A DNA stretch of 64,000 bases from Tupaia tana (Eukaryota > Chordata > Mammalia > Scandentia > Tupaiidae), in assembly GCA_026018925.1 (NCBI GenBank), contig JAKSZU010000012.1, forward strand, positions 44,059,218 to 44,123,217. Reading direction: 5' to 3'. This document shows, in pieces, positions 24,550-37,405 of this stretch. How positions within the stretch are numbered: the stretch's first letter is position 1; every line of letters starts with the position of its first letter. A model generated the notes under the pieces. The model was not told the DNA's origin and searched no databases. It saw nothing but the letters and a program-made list of their open reading frames with translations. The translations under genes and the position numbers were made by a program.

Positions 24550-25835
24550 AAGACCAGCAGATGGTATAATGGTTACATCGCTGGACTTTCATGTGGTCAA
24601 CCACTGTTCGAGTCCTGGACCCAGTGACTTGAAACTCACGCCAGGCATGTGTGTATGCGTGCCCAAATCTCGAGAGAATGGAGAAGGGATTGCGGCATGG
24701 CCATGCCCCCTGGGGGGGTGATTTTACACATGCCCTATTGCAAAAATCTCTCTTAAAATAAATGGGGGGGGGGGGCCAACAGGTGGCATGGTAGTTAAGG
24801 GCGCTGGATTCCCACATGGCTGACCGTGATTCGAATCCTGAACCTGGCAGCTTGCTTTCTCACTATCCCTCTCTCTTTCTCTCTCTCACTCTGCCCCTTG
24901 CTGGTCAAATTAAAAATAATAATAAATAGGGAACCAGCAATTAGCGTAATGGCTATGTCGCTGGACTCCCACGTAGTCGACCATGGTTCGCGTCCCGGAC
25001 CCGGTGGCTTCAAACTCACGCCGGGTGCGTGTGCGTGCGTGCCCAAGATCCTGAGAGGAGAATGGAGGAGAAGGGATTGCGGCGTGACCATCCCCCCTGG
25101 GGGGTGATTTCTCGCTTTCTATCTCTCTGTCTCTCTGTCTGTCTGGCAAGCGCACGCGCCCTATAGCAAAAATCTCTCAAAAAAAATAATAATAAATAAA
25201 TACAGTTAAGTAAAAAATAATTCTTTAAAAAAAAAAAATGGGGCCAGCAGGTGGTATGGTGGTTGAAGGTGGTGGACTCCCACATGGCTAACCACAGTTT
25301 GAATCTTGGACTTGGCAGCTTACATTCTCTTTTCCTCCCCTCCACCGCAACCCCCTCCCTTTAACTCTGGTCACATTAATAATAATAACAATGGGACTGG
25401 CAGGTGGTGTGGTGGTTAAGGGTGCTGTACTCCCACATGACCGACCACAAGTAAAGTCCCAGACCTGGCAGCTTGCTTTCCCACTTTCTGTCTCTTCTAT
25501 CACTCTGTACCTCTCTGGTCAAATTAAAGTAAATAATAAATATATAAAGTTAAATAAAATAATTCTTAAGAAAAATAATAATAAAGTTAAATTTAAACAC
25601 ATACACACCTACCAGGCACCTTTCCCTCTCTCTGTATCTCTCTCCAGCAAGGGCACACATCCTATGACAAAAACTCAAATGTGTGCATGCCTGCTGAGAG
25701 AATGGAGAAGGGACTGTGGTGTGGCCAACCCCCTGGGGGGTAACTTCTCACTTTCTCTCTCCATTTGCCTGTCTCTTTCCAGCAAGCACAGGTACCCAAA
25801 AGTAAACCTAGTAATTAATTTTAAAAATAAATAAA
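24550..25835 (+). mobile_element. SINE cluster with A nested in B
   Basis: 24550-24763 A. 24768-25236 B, split by a near-consensus A at 24928-25185 in its AAT tail. 25239-25390 B, 25392-25588 B, 25600-25835 A fragments. Confidence 0.85.
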
Positions 25836-26104
25836 AGAAGGAAACTAAGACCAGGAGCCAGATGGAGTGTGTTGTAAACAGCTAGGCCTGAATTAATGGC
25901 CTGAATTAAGGTAATGACATTTGGGACTTGGACAACTGGGAGAAAGAAGAGCAAGTTGGATGTTTTGGACAAGATGAATTAAAGTTTATGGGTCATTCAA
26001 GTGATGGTTTTCATACAGAAGACAATTGAATATACAGCTCTGAAGCTCAAGAAGAAAGATTACGGGTTGGACATGAAGGCATTGTCATTAAAATCCTGTG
26101 AGTT

Positions 26105-26847
26105 GGGGCCAGCAGGTGGCGTAATAGTTAAGAAACTGGACTCTCACATGGCTGACTGTGGTTGGAGTCCCATACCTGAAGGCTTGAAACACGCCAGGCA
26201 TGTGTGCATGTGTGCACAAAATCCCAGGAGAATGGAGAAGGGATTGTGGCATGGTATTTCCCCTGGAGGGGAGGGTGATTTCTCACTTTCTGTCTCACTC
26301 TGTCTCCCTGGTGAGTGTACGCATCCTATAGCAAAAATCTCTTAAAAAAAAAAACAAAAAATCCCATTGAGGGAGTGGGGCAGCAAGTGGCATAGTGGTT
26401 GAGGCGCTGGACCCGCACATCGCCGATCACCGTTCAAGTCAGGACCTGGGGGCTTGAAAATCATGCCAAGTGCATGAGCATGCACACCCCAAATCCCAGG
26501 AGAATGGATTGCACAGTGGCCATCCCCCTAAGGAGTGATTTCTCACTCTCCTCACTGTCTCTCTGGCGAGCACACAACCCCTATGGCAAAAACCTTAATT
26601 ACAGGGACCAGCAGATGGCGTAATGGTTACATCGCTGGATTCCCCCGTAGCCGACCATGGTTGAAGTCCCAAACCTAGAGGCTTAAAACCCATGCCAGGC
26701 ATGTGTGCGTGTGTGCCCAAGATCCCAACAGGAGAAGGGATTGCAGTGTGACCAACCCCCAGGGTGATTTCTCGCTTTCTGCCTCTCTCATGAACGCACA
26801 CACCCGATAGCAGAAACCTCTTAAAAAAAAAAAAAAAAAAAAAAAAC
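26105..26847 (+). mobile_element. Three Family A SINEs
   Basis: 26105-26360, 26376-26602 and 26603-26847, all diverged. The last has a 26-base A tail. 25836-26104 before it is unassigned. Confidence 0.85.
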
Positions 26848-27146
26848 TTTAATTAAAAAAAATCACCAGTGAGTGGATACAGTAGCCCAGGCGAAATGAG
26901 AAAAATGTGGACCAAGGACACAACTGAAGAGTATCAATATTTAAGAAATGGCCAGAAGAAATACCTCAAAGGATCACTAAAAGGTTTTCGAAAATATGAG
27001 AGGAACCTAGGAGAGGGTAGCATCCCAGAAACTAAGAAAAGCATTTCAAGAAATATGCTAATGGGTCAGAAGGGTGAAGTGCTGCTGAAAGAACAAGTAG
27101 GATAAAGATTGAAAAGTGTCTTTTGGATTCAATAAGAGACCTCGGT

Positions 27147-28005
27147 GAGACCAGCAGTTAGCATAATGACCATGTCACTGGACTCCCATGTAGTCAACCG
27201 GGGTTTGAGTCCTAGACCCGGCAGCTTAAACTCACGCCAGGCACATATGCATGCGTGCCCAAGAACCCAAGAGGAGAATAGAGAAGGGATTGCGGCATGG
27301 CCATACCCCTGGGGGTGATTTCTCACTTTCTGTCTCTCTGTCTCTCTCTCTTTCAGGCGAGCACACACACCCTATAGCAAAAACTTCTCAAAAAAAAAAA
27401 AAAAAAAAAAAAAAAAGGGACCTCAGTGATAGTTTTGGTAGAACAGTAGGGGCAACAGACCTGAACAGCCAGGAGGAAGTGAGAAAGAAGTGGACAGTAG
27501 TGTGTAAATTATTGTGTACTTCTGAAACTTTTATGTGCATACAAATGACCTGAGGAATCTTGTTGAAATGAAACTTCTAACTCAGCTGGTCCTGGAAGGA
27601 CCTGCAGCTCTGTTTCCAACAGGTGCCCAAGTTATGCACATATACACAGTTTTTAAAACATTTAATAAGGCAAGCCACAGTCTGGTGGTTAAAGGGGCTG
27701 GATCCCACACAGCTGACAGAGCAGTTTAAGTCTCCACCTGGCCATTTGAAAAACACAAAGGTAGACCAGCAGGTGGCATGGTGGTTAAGCCACTGGACTC
27801 CAATGTGGCAGTCACGGTTTGAGTCCTGGTTAGGATGCTTGAAAATCACACTGGCCACATGTGTGTGTGTGCCCAAAATCCTGGAGGGAGAATGGAGAAG
27901 GGAGTTTGGTGTGGTTGTTCCCCGCTAGGGGGATGTTTTCTCACTCTTACTCTCTCTCTTGCTAACAAGCACACAGCGTTCACCCTGTGGCCAAAAAAAT
28001 AAAAG
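27147..28005 (+). mobile_element. Family A SINEs
   Basis: 27147-27417 full copy with an imperfect TSD around GACCTC. 27668-27760 head fragment, 27762-28005 full diverged copy. Confidence 0.8.
27525..27650 (+). repeat. MER5A-like hAT DNA transposon remnant
   Basis: GTGCATACAAATGACCTGAG, then ATCTTGTTGAAATG, follows the MER5A consensus and ends near AGGTGCCCAAGTTATGC. Supports a placental host. Confidence 0.6.
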
Positions 28006-28481
28006 AAAACTAAAAATAAAAATTTTTACATTTAACAACATCTTTTGGAAAAAGGAGTCAAGATACGATGTTGGCCTGAAGGAGAGATGGTGTTAAAATA
28101 GGGCTAGCACTACCTAAAGCTCCAATTCTGGAATTGCATGTCTTGAGTTTAAATCTGACTCATAATTTCTTGAATACATAAATGAATGGATCAATGAAAG
28201 GCAGGGTATCCAAGGAGCTGTTAAATTATAATTTAAAAATTTTAAAACATGCTAGAGTGATTCCATCCTGCCTGTTCTCTGGAACAGTAGTTATTTATCT
28301 CCACCTGCCTTTTCTCCAAGCTCAGTGAGTATGAGCACCCCAAGGAAGATTGGATAAACATAGACATGAGCCCCGAGAAGCCCCAGACATCCTTTCAGTT
28401 TTGAATTAAAGGTCAATAAAGATGATCACTTTAAGGTAGGTAATGATAAAAATGAATACGTTATGTTTAAGAATGGTTGAT
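28006..28481. other. No recognised feature
   Basis: Intronic DNA of the SLC3A2 long form. AT-rich, with no SINE or gene recognised. Confidence 0.5.
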
Positions 28482-28945
28482 TTGGGCCGGCAGGAGGTAT
28501 GGTGGTTAAGGGCGCTGGATTCCCACATGACTGACCATGGTTCAAGTCCTGGACCTGGCGACTTGCTTTCTCACTTTCTCTTTCTCTCTCTCTCTCCCCC
28601 TCTCAGGTCAAATTAAAATAAATAAAGTTAAATGAAAAACTAATTCTTTTAAAAAAATAAAATAATAATGGTGAATAAAATAATAATTTTTAAAAAGGAA
28701 CAGCTGGCATAGTGGATGGGGTGCTGAACTCCCACATGGCCAACTGAGTTTCAAGTCCTGGACCTGGTGGCTTGAAAATCATGCTGGGCACATGTGTGTG
28801 TGTGTGTGTACCCAGAGGAGAGGAGAATGGAGGAGTAGGGATTGCAACATGGTCAACACCTCTGAAGGGGGGGTGATTTCTCGTTTTCTCACTGTCTCTC
28901 TCCAGTGAGCACATCTGCTCTATGGCAAAAACCTAAAACAAGCAA
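28482..28945 (+). mobile_element. Family B then Family A SINE
   Basis: 28482-28668 B and 28696-28945 A. 28946-29210 is unassigned. Confidence 0.85.
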
Positions 28946-29210
28946 AAAAAGAAAGGTCAGTTTAGGGGCTGGTACAAAGGATGAACTGCACACCACTGGA
29001 ACAGGCAATGAATTGTGAAGGCAGTCCAAGTAACACCAGCAACTTTGAAAATGTCTGCACAGTCAATAGTTTCTCTGGGGGGGTTTGAAATAAAACCATC
29101 TGTGCTCTGAAGGTTGAAGTGTGGTTCAGGGTAGTTGCATATTCGTGGATGGCACTTAGTAGCTATGAAGGAAGCTGCAGAGTCAGAAGAAGAAGATGTG
29201 AAACCTTTTA

Positions 29211-30301
29211 TTTATTTATTTATTTTTTTGAGAGAGAGATTTTTGCTATAGGGAGCATGTACTTGCTGGAGAGACAGAGAGACAGAAAGTGAGAAATCAC
29301 TCCCTAGGGGGGATGGCCATGCTGTATCTGTTGGTCCCAACTTTTCATTTTTGAGAGATTTTCGCTGTGGGGTACAGGTGCTCGCTAGAGATATACAGAA
29401 AAAGACAGCAAGAACTCACACCCCCAGGGGATGGCTATGCCACAATTCCTTCTCTTCCATTCTCCACTCGGGATTTTGGACATACAGGCACAAGTATCTG
29501 GTGTGAGTTTCAAGCCACCAAGTCTAGAACTCGAACTGCAGTCAGCTACATGGGAGTCCAGCGCCTTAACCACTACCCAACCTATTGGCTCAACTTTTTT
29601 TTTTTTTTTTTGGAGAGGTTTTTCGCTATAGGGCGCGTGCGCTCGCCAGACAGACAGAGAGAGACATAGAGACAGAAAGCGAGAAATCACCCCCCAGGGG
29701 GGATGGTCACACCGCAATCCCTTCTCCTCCATTCTCCTCTCGGGATCTTGGGCACGCACGCACACGCGCCCGGCGTGAGTTGTAAGCCACCGGGTCCGAG
29801 ACGCGAACCGCGGTCGACTACGTGGGAGTCCAGCGACATAGCCATTACGCTAACTGCTGGTTCCCTTGGCTCAACTTTTAAGAAAGATTTTTACTACAGA
29901 GCATATGCACTCACCAGCCAGAGCCAGGGAGACAGAAAATAAGAAATCACTCCCCAGGGAGGATGGTCACAATGCAATCCCTTCTCCTCCATTCTCTTGG
30001 GATTTTGGGCACACATGCACATGCGTCCAATGTAAGTTTTAAACTGCCAGGGCCGGGACTCAAACTGTAGTCCATTACATGGGTGTCCAGCAATGTAACC
30101 ATTACACCATCTGCTGGTCTCAACCCATTTCTTTTTAAATAATTTTTTAGTATATTTATTAACATTTTTTTTTCTCTCAATTTCACCAGAGAGAGAGAAA
30201 GGGTAAGTGGGAAAGCAAGTCACCAGGTCCGGGACTCGAACCATGGTTGGTCATGTGTGATTCCAGCACCTTTAAACACAGGCTGGCAGGTATGCCAGCC
30301 C
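29211..30301 (-). mobile_element. Five minus-strand SINEs, one nested pair
   Basis: 29211-29337 A (internally deleted). 29347-29590 A, in whose left flank a young A at 29594-29866 sits with the TSD TTGGCTCAACTTT. 29877-30122 A, 30130-30301 B. Confidence 0.85.
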
Positions 30302-31288
30302 TAAGGATATGAAACTCTTAAGTATACCTGAAAGTGATCTGCTCATGGAAGTGGTAACAAAGTTCCATGGAAAAAAGTACAACTTGCTATTGATGAAGAT
30401 GATGATGATCATGATGATTTTGAAGATGAAGACACAGAAGAAAAAGCTCCAATGGCGAAATCTATGAAGACATTTCTGTTGAAAATGCACAAAAATCAAA
30501 CCAGAATAAAAAAGACTCAAAAATCACTTAGTTCCATTGAAGACATTAAAGCAAAATTTATAAGCAAGTATCGAAAAATGGTGTTTTCTTCCCAATATGG
30601 AAGTCAGGTCCATCAATGACATGAAGAATTGCTTCCAGATGACTGACCAGGAGACTATTCAAGATCTCCGGCAGTAGAGGAAAACAGTCTTTAAGAAAAC
30701 AGTTTTGGGACCAACAGTTAGTGTAATGGTTATGTCGCTGAACTCCCATGTTGCCGACCACGATGAGTGCCGGACTTGGTGGCTTAAACTCACACTGGGC
30801 ACATGTGTGTGCGTGCCCAAGATCCCGAGAGGAGAATGGAGGAGAAGGGATTGTGGCGTGGCCATCCCCCCTGGGGGGTGATTTCTCATTTTCTATCTCT
30901 CTGTCTCTCTCTGTCTTTCTGGTGAGCACATGCGCCCTATAGCAAAAACCTCTCCAAAAATAAATAAATAAAAAATAAAGCGGTTTAAACCAATTGCTAA
31001 AATTTTCCATCTTATTTCATGTCTGTAACAGTTGCTATCTGGCTGTCCTTTTCATAATGCAGAGTGAAAACTTTCCCTACCACATTTGATAAATGTTGTC
31101 CAGGTTCCATTGCCAAGAACATGTTGTATAAAATGCCTGTCTAGCATTTGAAGATGGAACTCCACCCTTTGCTTGGTTTTAGGTACGTACAGGGCGTTAC
31201 AATAAGACACAGTGGTAGCTGTGGTCAGACATGGAAATGGTGGGAAGACAAAAATATCCATGTGAAATAAACTCAGTATTTTAATAAA
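30302..31288 (+). pseudogene. NPM1: NPM1 processed pseudogene, 5' truncated, split by a SINE
   Basis: Begins in the KLLSI coding region of nucleophosmin mRNA and includes the acidic tract (GATGATGAT-rich), the DIKAK region and the [13 protein letters not shown] C-terminal end, with many stops. A Family A SINE (30707-30978) interrupts it just after the stop region. The 3'UTR then matches NPM1 to AATAAA near 31281. Confidence 0.87.
30707..30978 (+). mobile_element. Family A SINE within NPM1 retrocopy
   Basis: Full copy with AATAAATAAA tail, separating the NPM1 coding end from its 3'UTR. Confidence 0.9.
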
Positions 31289-31322
31289 GTAAAAGAAAAA
31301 AAACTTAAAACATGACTTATAA

Positions 31323-31786
31323 CTGGGACCAGCAGTTGGTGTCATGGCTATGTTGCTGGACTCCCATATAGTAGACTGTGGTTCGAGTCCCGAACCTGGT
31401 GGCTTAAACTCACACCAGGCAAGTGTGCATGCGTGCCCAAGATCCAGAGAGGAGAATGGAAGAGAAGGGACTGCAGCATGGCCACACACACCCCCGGGGT
31501 GTGATTTCTCGCTTTCTGTCTCTCTGTCTCTGTCTTTCTGGTGATCGCACGCGCCCTATAGCAAAAACCTCTCCTAAAAAAAAAAATAACATGACTTGGG
31601 GACCAGCAGCTGGTGTGGTGGTTAAGGTGCGGGACACTCCCACATGGCTGACCATGGTTCAAGTCCTGGACCTGGTAACTTGCTTTCTCACTTTCCCTCT
31701 CTCTCTATGTGTCTGTCTCTCTCTGGTTAAATTAAAATAAATGAATAAATAAAAATCAAAGAAAATAAATCTTTGAAAAAAAATAA
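31323..31786 (+). mobile_element. Family A and Family B SINEs sharing a target sequence
   Basis: 31323-31587 A and 31598-31786 B. AACATGACTT occurs before, between and after them, so two insertions used the same site. Confidence 0.88.
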
Positions 31787-32290
31787 CATGACTTATACAA
31801 AAAAAAAGTTAAGACATGACTCATACAAATGCACATCAATGACTTTATTCAATTTATGAATTAATGTGAACAAATAATAGTTAAGCTTGTTCAAAAGAAA
31901 ATTTTAGGAAAGGAGAATTATAGAGTCCACTAGTCAAGAGTGTTGATGAGAATTTGCTAACACGGAGACACAGAACTTGCTAATGTGTCTTCCTGGGACA
32001 GTTTCCAGAGGCACTCAGAATGGTTCAGCATTTGGCATATCATTCCAGACTTCCCTACAATACAGCATCTAACAAAACTAGGCTTGTTATAGAACTGTTT
32101 ACACAAAGGTTGAGAAAACACCGAAATCTCCATTTGGCATATGCCCAGACATACTTCAAGGGATTCATGCTGTGAATCTGAAGTTCTTACAAGGTTGTCT
32201 AAAACAAAAGAACTTATTAGTGAAGCCTATGTTGGTTCCATGTGTCTGTGACAGGATTAAGCATGCTTTATTTACTGAGAAGAAAATTGT
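31787..32290. other. Unassigned intronic DNA
   Basis: No SINE and no recognised protein. UTR-like composition with AATAAA on the minus strand near 31845. Origin unknown. Confidence 0.4.
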
Positions 32291-32308
32291 TAAAAAGTGT
32301 TGAATGCG

Positions 32309-32560
32309 GGACCAGCAGTTAGCATAATGGCTGTGTCGCTGGACTCCCATGTAGTTGACCGCGGTTCGAGTCCCGGACCCGGTGGCTTAAACTCACGCCG
32401 GGCATGTGTGCGTGCGTGCGTGCCCAAGATCCTGAGAGGAGAATGGAGAAGAAGGGATTGTGGCATGGCCATCCCCTCTGGGGGGTGATTTCTCGCTTTC
32501 TGTCTCTCTGCCTCTCTCTGTCTGCCTGGAGAGCGCAGGTGCCCTATAGCAAAAACCTCT

Positions 32561-32593
<33 letters not shown>

Positions 32594-32792
32594 GTTGAGT
32601 GCTATCCTAGTGGTAAAGGGAAGTCGAATCCCACGTGGTTGACTGAGGTTTGTATTCCAGCCCCAGTGGCTTGAGAAAACACACTGGGCACATGTGCCTG
32701 CATGGGTTGGATGGAAAAGGAAATGTGCTATGGGGGGGGGAGTGATTTCTCACTTTCCTTCTCTCTCTGTCTCGCTTGGCAGGTGTCCTATG

Positions 32793-32826
<34 letters not shown>

Positions 32827-33596
32827 AAGGGAATAAAAAAAGGTCAAATCAGGGACCAGCAGTTAGCATAATGGCTATGTCGCTGGACTCCCACGTAGTC
32901 AACCGCGGTTCGCGTCCCAGACCCAGTGGCTTAAAACTCACGCCGGGCACGTGTGCGTGTGTGCCCAAGATCCCGAGAGGAGAATGGAGGAGAAGGGATT
33001 GCGGCGTGGTCATCCCCCCCGGGGGGGGGGGGGGGGTGTGTGATTTCTTGCTTTCTGTCTCTCTGTCTCTCTCTGCCTGTCTGGCAAGCACATGTGCCCT
33101 ATAATGAAAAACCTCTCCAAAAAAAAAAAAAAAAAAAAAAAAAAGGTCAAATCAATAGTAATTTCAAAGTCAAACAAAGGTACAAAGGTACATACTCCTA
33201 GAAAATGAGACAGTCCTCAGGTAAGGTGGGCCAGCTTTTCAATGTCAAAAGAAAAACTGACTTAAATATTCCCTTGTTTTGAAATTTTCCTTTTTTAAAA
33301 AAAAATTATTTATTTGAGAACCAGCAATTAGCATAATGGCTATGTCGCTGAACTCCCATGTAGTCGACCATGGTTCAAGTCCCAGACCCGGTGGCTTAAA
33401 CTCCCGCTGGGTGCATGTGTGTGCATGCCCAAGATCCCGAGAGGAGAACGGAGGAGAAGGGACTGCGGTGTGGCTATCCCCTCTGGGGAGTGATTTCTCG
33501 CTTTCTATCTCTCTGTCTCTCTATCTTTCTATCTCTCTGTCTTTCTGGCGAATGCATGTACCCTATAGCAAAAAAAAACCTCTCCAAAAAACAAGA
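32309..33596 (+). mobile_element. Four Family A SINEs
   Basis: 32309-32590 (TSD AAAAGTGTTGARTGC), 32604-32823 (old), 32852-33140 (TSD AAAAGGTCAAATCA, G run in the core), 33317-33596. Confidence 0.88.
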
Positions 33597-34024
33597 AAGT
33601 TAATACATTAATACATTAATGTACTACACCTCCCACCAATTGTTCCCCCTCATTTGTCATTACTTGACAGCCTAGTCTTTCTGCTCTAGTCAAGCAAATA
33701 TATGTATGCATATACACAATCACGCAGTTCGTTTAACTTGACTACTACATGTTTTATTTGTGGAACATTCTCTTTCTTCCTTACTTACACAAAAATAATG
33801 TTCAAAATTTAACTATCCCATGGATGACGAAACTTGCATTATCTCTACCAAACTTAATCTCTCCTTGACATATACAATCTCCCCAGTTTTGTTTGAAAAA
33901 CCCCTAAGCAAACCAGTAATTCTGGCTACAAATCAATAGGCACAGTCTAGTGCTCTGGTGCCTCTACCTGAATCACTACCCTACATGGCTCCCCTTTCCA
34001 CTTCCTTTTCTTTTCTTTCTTTCT
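33597..34024. other. Unassigned intronic DNA
   Basis: AT-rich, starts with an ATACATTA repeat. No gene or repeat recognised. Confidence 0.5.
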
Positions 34025-34290
34025 TTTTTTTTTTTTTTTTGGAGAGGTCTTTGCTATAGGGCTTGTGTGCTCACCAGAAAGACAGAAAGAGAGAGAGACA
34101 GAAAGCGAGAAATCACCCCCCCCAGGGGGTGGCCATGTTGCAATCCCTTCTCCTCCATTCTCCTCTTGGGATCTTGGACACGTATGCACATGCACCCGGT
34201 GTGAATTTAAGCCTCTGGGTCTGGGACTCGAACCGCAGTGGACTACATGGGAGTCCAGCAACATACCCATTACCCAACTGCTGCCCACCC
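34025..34290 (-). mobile_element. Family A SINE
   Basis: Full minus copy with T-run tail. 34291-34440 is unassigned. Confidence 0.85.
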
Positions 34291-34439
34291 CAACTTCCTT
34301 TAGAAGCATGCCAATGTCACTCTGAGAGGCCTTGTCTCATTAAGTGAAATGGTAACTCTTTTCCCTCTGTCCCAGGGCACCCTGTCCCCTTCCCTGCTTA
34401 ATTTTTACCACAACACATATCTCCACTTGACATATTATT

Positions 34440-34570
34440 CTTTGTTTCTCAGTGTCAACCCACCATGGGCTTCACTGGGGCACAACAGGGACTATCACTT
34501 TGTTCTCTGCTGTATCTCCGATACCTAATAGGTGCTCAACAAATTAATATTTGGAGAATAAATGTTGAAT
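34440..34570 (+). repeat. L2 3' end
   Basis: TGGGCTTCACTGGGGCACAA, then CTGCTGTATCTCCGATACCT and a TTGAATAA end, typical of the L2 terminus. Confidence 0.65.
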
Positions 34571-34611
34571 AAAGATTGTTTGTTATCCTATATTGCTAAG
34601 AACATTGTTTT

Positions 34612-34887
34612 GGGGGGACCAGCAATTGGCGTAATAACTATGTTGCTGGACTCCCACATTGTCGACCACAGTTCGAGTCCCGGACCCGGTGGCTTACACT
34701 CATACCCAGCACATGCACATGTGTGCCCAAAATCCCGAGAGAAGAATGGAGCAGAAGGGATCGCAGTGTGGCCATCCCCACGGGGGTGGGGGGGGGGGGG
34801 TGATTTCTAGCTTTCTTTCTGTCCCTCACTGTCTTTCTGGAGAGCGCACACACCCTATAGCAAAAACCTTTCCCTCCTCCCAAAAAA
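34612..34887 (+). mobile_element. Family A SINE
   Basis: Full copy with the TSD AACATTGTTTTG. Confidence 0.9.
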
Positions 34888-35020
34888 AACATTGTTTTGT
34901 TCTTTTCAGAGTTTTTATTCCCTTCAACCTCTCTATAGCTTCCAAAAAGAGCATCTACTTTTTTTTAAATGTCTCCTTTCGAGTAGATCTGTGTCACTAC
35001 AGAAGAGTTTGCAAACTCAC

Positions 35021-36048
35021 TTTTTTTTTTTTTTTTTTTGAGAGACTTCTGCTATATGGTACATGCGACCGACTGCTAGAGAGACAGAGAAAACTACAAA
35101 CAGAAAGCAAGAATTCACCCTCCCGGGGGAATGGTTATGCTGCAATCCCTCCAACTCCATTCTTCTCTCAGGATTTTGGGCACACAAACACATGCACCCA
35201 GTGTGAATTCAAGCCACAGGGTCAGAGAGTCAACAGAAGCTGACCATCTGGGAGTCCAACACCTTAACCACTACGCCACCTACTGGCCCACAAACTCACA
35301 TCTAATCCACAGTATATTTTGATTAACTCACAGAATTCACTTAAATTTTTTAAACATTTATTTTATTTTATTTATTCATTCATTTATTTTAATTTGACCA
35401 GAGAGAAACACAAAGAGGGAGAGAGAGGGAAAATGAGAAAGCAAGACACCAGGTCCAGGACTTGAACCATGGTAGACCATGTGGGAGTGGTCTTAACCAC
35501 AATCCACCTCTGCTGGTCCCACACTTAAATTTTTTAAGTTAGATGTCAACATTTTTTTTTTTTGGAGAGTTTTTGCTATAGGGCACATGCGCTCGCCAGA
35601 AAGACAGAGAGAGGGAAAGCAAGAAATCACCCCTCAGGGGAGATGGTCACGCCGCAATACCTTCTCCTCCATTCTCCTCTTGGGATCTTAGGCTCACATG
35701 CACATGCGCCCGGTGTGAGTTTAAGCCACCGGGTCTGGAACTTGAACTGCAGCTGACTATATGGGAGTCCAGCAACAGAGCCATTACACCAACTGCTGGT
35801 CCCAGATGTCAACATTTTTAAATGGATAGAAGGGGTCAGCAGATGGCACAGTGGTTAAAGCCCCAGACTCCCACATGGCCAACTGGGGTTCAAATCATGG
35901 ACCTAGTAGCTTGAATAGCTTGAAATTCACTCCAGGCACCTGTGCATGTATGAGGGATGATTTCTCACTTTCCCTCTCATTCTCTGTCTCTCTCTCTCTA
36001 GCAAGTGATTTGCCCTGTGGTAAAAACCTTAGAAAAATAAAATACATT

Positions 36049-36083
<35 letters not shown>

Positions 36084-36269
36084 TGGGCCCTGGCAGGTGG
36101 CATGGTGGTTAAGGGCACTGGACTCCCACACGAATGACCACAGTTCGAGTCCCAGACCTGGTGGCTTGCTTTCTCTCTCTCTCTCTCTCTCTCACTCTGT
36201 CCTCTGGTCAAACTGAAATAAGTAAATAAATAAAGTTAAATAAAAATAATTCTTTAAAAAAAAAAAAAG
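35021..36269. mobile_element. Five SINEs
   Basis: 35021-35289 A (-; TSD CAAACTCAC), 35345-35520 B (-), 35551-35803 A (-; TSD AGATGTCAACATTTTT), 35831-36045 A (+), 36084-36269 B (+). Confidence 0.87.
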
Positions 36270-36301
36270 ATTAAAAATAAATAAATAAATACAATGGGTA
36301 G

Positions 36302-36784
36302 GAGCCAGCCAGTGGTGTAGTGGTTAAGGCTGCTGGATCACACATGGCCAACAGTTTGAATCCCAGACCTGGCAGCTTGAAAAACATACCAGAGGGAACC
36401 AGCAGTTAACGTAATGGCTATGTCGCTGGACTCCCACGTAGTTGACCGCAGTTCGTGTCCCGGACCCGGTGGCTTAAAGCTCACGCCGGGCACGTGTGCG
36501 TGCGTGCCCAAGATCCCGAGAGGAGAATAGAGGAGAAGGGATTGTGGTGTGACCATGCCCCCTGGGGAGTGATTTTTCACTTTCTGTCTCTATGTCTCTC
36601 TCTGTCTGTCTGGCGAGCGCATGCGCCCTATAGCGAAAACCTCTCCAAAAAAAAAAAGAAAAACATACCAGAATTGCAGCATAGCCATCACCCCTAAAGG
36701 GATGCTTTCTCACTTTCCCTCTCTCATTCACTCTCCGTCTGTATCTCTCCAGCCAGTGCATGCACCTTATAGCAAAAACTAAAA
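36302..36784 (+). mobile_element. Nested Family A SINEs
   Basis: An older copy split by a near-consensus copy at 36395-36657, with the TSD GAAAAACATACCAG. Confidence 0.92.
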
Positions 36785-36939
36785 TAAACAGAAATAAAAT
36801 GGGTAAATTAGCACACAATTTTTTTTGGATTTTCCTGAAAACTCTGCCATCTGACCTCATGGAGGTAATATTTTAGCAAGGCTACAATCAGCTGGAGCTG
36901 AACAAGAGTTGCCCGTTGTGTCAGAAGTCCCCACTTAGT

Positions 36940-37221
36940 TGGGACCAGCAGTTAGCGTAATGGCTATGTCGCTGGACTCCCATGTAGTCGACCGTGGTTC
37001 GAGTCCCGGACCTGGCGGCTTAAACTCACGCCGGGCGCGTGTGCGTGCGTGCCCAAGATCCCGAGAGGAGAATGGAGGAGAAGGGATTGCGGCGTGGCCA
37101 TCCCCCCTGGGGGGTGATTTCCTGCTTTCTATCTCTCTGTCTCTCTCTGTCTGTCTGGCGAGCGCACGCGCCCTATAGCAAAAACCTCTCCAAAAAAAGA
37201 AAAAAAGAAAAAAACAAAAAG
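36940..37221 (+). mobile_element. Near-consensus Family A SINE
   Basis: One of the least diverged copies, with a 16-bp TSD AAGTCCCCACTTAGTT. Confidence 0.95.
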
Positions 37222-37405
37222 AAGTCCCCACTTAGTTCATTTCACTTATCTACATCTCTTGGCTAATTTTTGTAGGTATATGAGTTGGAGACCACTCACT
37301 TAAGTTCCCTCCTTTCTATTTCCACTATCATCAGTCTTGTTACTATAGAGTCCGTTTACCTCTTGCCTAAAACTATTTTGACAATCTAATAACCTCATCC
37401 CCATT

